DNA of 64,000 nt from contig NZ_JALHPR010000004.1 in assembly GCF_022842375.1 (NCBI RefSeq), forward strand, positions 186,001 through 250,000, given 5' to 3'. Made by a program: the position numbers and the translations under genes. A model generated the notes under the pieces. The model did not search any database and was not told the DNA's origin. It saw nothing but the letters and a program-made list of their open reading frames with translations. Positions 63,220 to 64,000 of the stretch are shown here, piece after piece (position 1 is the stretch's first letter; each line of letters begins with the position of its first letter). The DNA comes from Elioraea sp. (GTDB taxonomy: Bacteria > Pseudomonadota > Alphaproteobacteria > Acetobacterales > Acetobacteraceae).

Positions 63220-64000
63220 CTAGCCCCGCTCGGCAACCGTCTCGGCCGCGAGCGCGTGCTCGTCGAGCATGACGCCGAGGCCCGGGCCGGTGGGCACGCG
63301 CACCGCTCCCCCTTCATACGGGAAAGGCTCGGCCGTGATGTCGCGCGCGAGAACGAAGCGGGGCATGTAGAACTCGCAGCCGAGCGACATGTTCGGGCTT
63401 GCCGCGATCATGTGCGCGGCGGCGGAAAGCGCGATCCCGCCCTCCCAGAGCGTGCCGCCATAGGTCGGCATGCCGGCAGCGGCAGCGACAGCGTCGGCCG
63501 CCCGACCGGCGAGGATGCCGCCTGCCTTCATCAGCTTGATCGAGACGCAATCGGCCCAGGCGCCGCGGGCGCAGGCAAGCATCTCGTTCGCGGAATAGAC
63601 GCTCTCGTCGGCCAGCACCGGCGTCGCGAGGGCGGCGGAAAGGGCGGCGAGCACGGTCTCGTGCCCGCGCGGGATCGGCTGCTCGATGAAGCCGAGGCCG
63701 AAATCGTCGAGCGCGCGGCAGACGCGCATCGCCTCCGCCGGTGCCAGGCCCTGGTTGTAGTCGGCCCGCAATTCCACATCCGGAACGGCCTCGCGCAGCG
63801 CCTCGAGGCGGCGGCGGTCCTCCGCCTCGCTGGTGAAGCCGGTCTTGACCTTGAAGAGGCGGATGCCCTCGGCGGCAAAAACCTGCGCACGGTCAAGGTC
63901 GGCGGCGAAATCGGGGTCGGCGATGGAGAACGACAGCGGAATGGTCTCGCGCACCGCACCGCCCAGCAGCGCATGGACCGGCAGCCCCGCGCGCTTGCCC
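63220..64000 (-). CDS. Mandelate racemase/muconate lactonizing enzyme family protein (partial, N-terminus beyond right edge)
   Basis: The visible 259 residues are the barrel domain of an enolase-superfamily enzyme; the N-terminal capping domain lies outside the window. Catalytic features are FKVKTG (KxK base), metal ligands in RADYNQG (Asp), FIEQPIP (Glu) and LADESV (Asp), and the second Lys in VSIKLMKAGG. The Lys pair on opposite strands is typical of the MLE subgroup (muconate cycloisomerase, o-succinylbenzoate synthase, dipeptide epimerase). Substrate cannot be told from this part. Confidence 0.88.
   Translation of the reverse strand, partial: GKRAGLPVHALLGGAVRETIPLSFSIADPDFAADLDRAQVFAAEGIRLFKVKTGFTSEAEDRRRLEALREAVPDVELRADYNQGLAPAEAMRVCRALDDFGLGFIEQPIPRGHETVLAALSAALATPVLADESVYSANEMLACARGAWADCVSIKLMKAGGILAGRAADAVAAAAGMPTYGGTLWEGGIALSAAAHMIAASPNMSLGCEFYMPRFVLARDITAEPFPYEGGAVRVPTGPGLGVMLDEHALAAETVAERG

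Noticed and set aside
1-64000. Insertion sequences, prophage, tRNA-linked integration sites, rRNA or tRNA genes
   Set aside because: No transposase, integrase, phage structural gene, terminal inverted repeat with target duplication, or cloverleaf sequence was recognised anywhere in the window.

Overview
The window is a GC-rich (about 70% by eye) bacterial chromosome segment with tightly packed genes. It most likely comes from an alphaproteobacterium, probably an Acetobacteraceae-type member of the Rhodospirillales. Evidence for this is an imuA-imuB-dnaE2 mutasome preceded by a GAAC-N7-GAAC box (the alphaproteobacterial LexA site), an AztABC-type zinc importer with a Zur-like palindrome, a PuuE-type urate catabolism cluster, and many periplasmic solute-binding proteins (SBPs). 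The family placement is inference; no rRNA or tRNA gene was seen.

Layout. 1-6.3 kb: left-edge membrane protein (channel-like), an acyl ligase/carrier/acyltransferase fusion, a HAD phosphatase, a UPF0114 protein, a RidA protein and an MgtC/DUF4010 protein. 6.3-9 kb: aztCBA zinc importer (minus strand) led by a 36-codon ORF behind a Zur-like operator. 9-20.9 kb: DUF445, luciferase-like monooxygenase, MarR regulator, two peptide-type SBPs (the first frameshifted) flanking an amidohydrolase, then small stress/redox proteins (DODA dioxygenase, DoxX, Host_attach, flavin reductase, DUF3429, DUF305). 21-25.8 kb: a solitary EF-G and a chemoreceptor fused to PilZ. 25.8-33.1 kb: peptide-type ABC operon without ATPases, polyphosphate kinase 2, and a DUF1800/DUF1501 pair. 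33.2-37.6 kb: complete AfuABC-type importer. 37.6-41.1 kb: urate/allantoin catabolism (uraH; allantoate amidohydrolase, pyridoxal kinase, puuE). 41.2-45.5 kb: a translationally coupled pair of apparently degenerate EAL-like proteins, a 39-residue membrane peptide, an AapJ-type SBP and a hypothetical protein. 45.6-51.2 kb: SOS mutasome. 51.2-53.1 kb: unassigned 612-residue protein with three four-Cys repeats, a 17-Asp linker and a hydrophobic C-terminus. 53.2-64 kb: carboxylic-acid metabolism (tartrate/D-malate-type dehydrogenase, 3-hydroxyisobutyrate-type dehydrogenase, TctC-type SBP), a molybdopterin hydroxylase large subunit coupled to an M81 peptidase, another peptide SBP, an alpha/beta-hydrolase lipoprotein, and a muconate-cycloisomerase-type enzyme cut by the right edge.

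How the genes work together. Much of the window is nutrient scavenging: nine SBPs are present, but only three (zinc, one peptide-type, AfuA-type) have permeases beside them. Purine nitrogen use is represented by a compact operon. Zinc and DNA-damage responses have readable operators.

Most unusual observations: the 612-residue Cys-repeat/poly-Asp/membrane protein; the near-leaderless Zur-controlled small ORF; three independent short tandem duplications that each copy a gene's stop codon; the coupled degenerate EAL-like pair; a pyridoxal kinase inside the purine operon; and a lone molybdopterin subunit coupled to an M81 peptidase.
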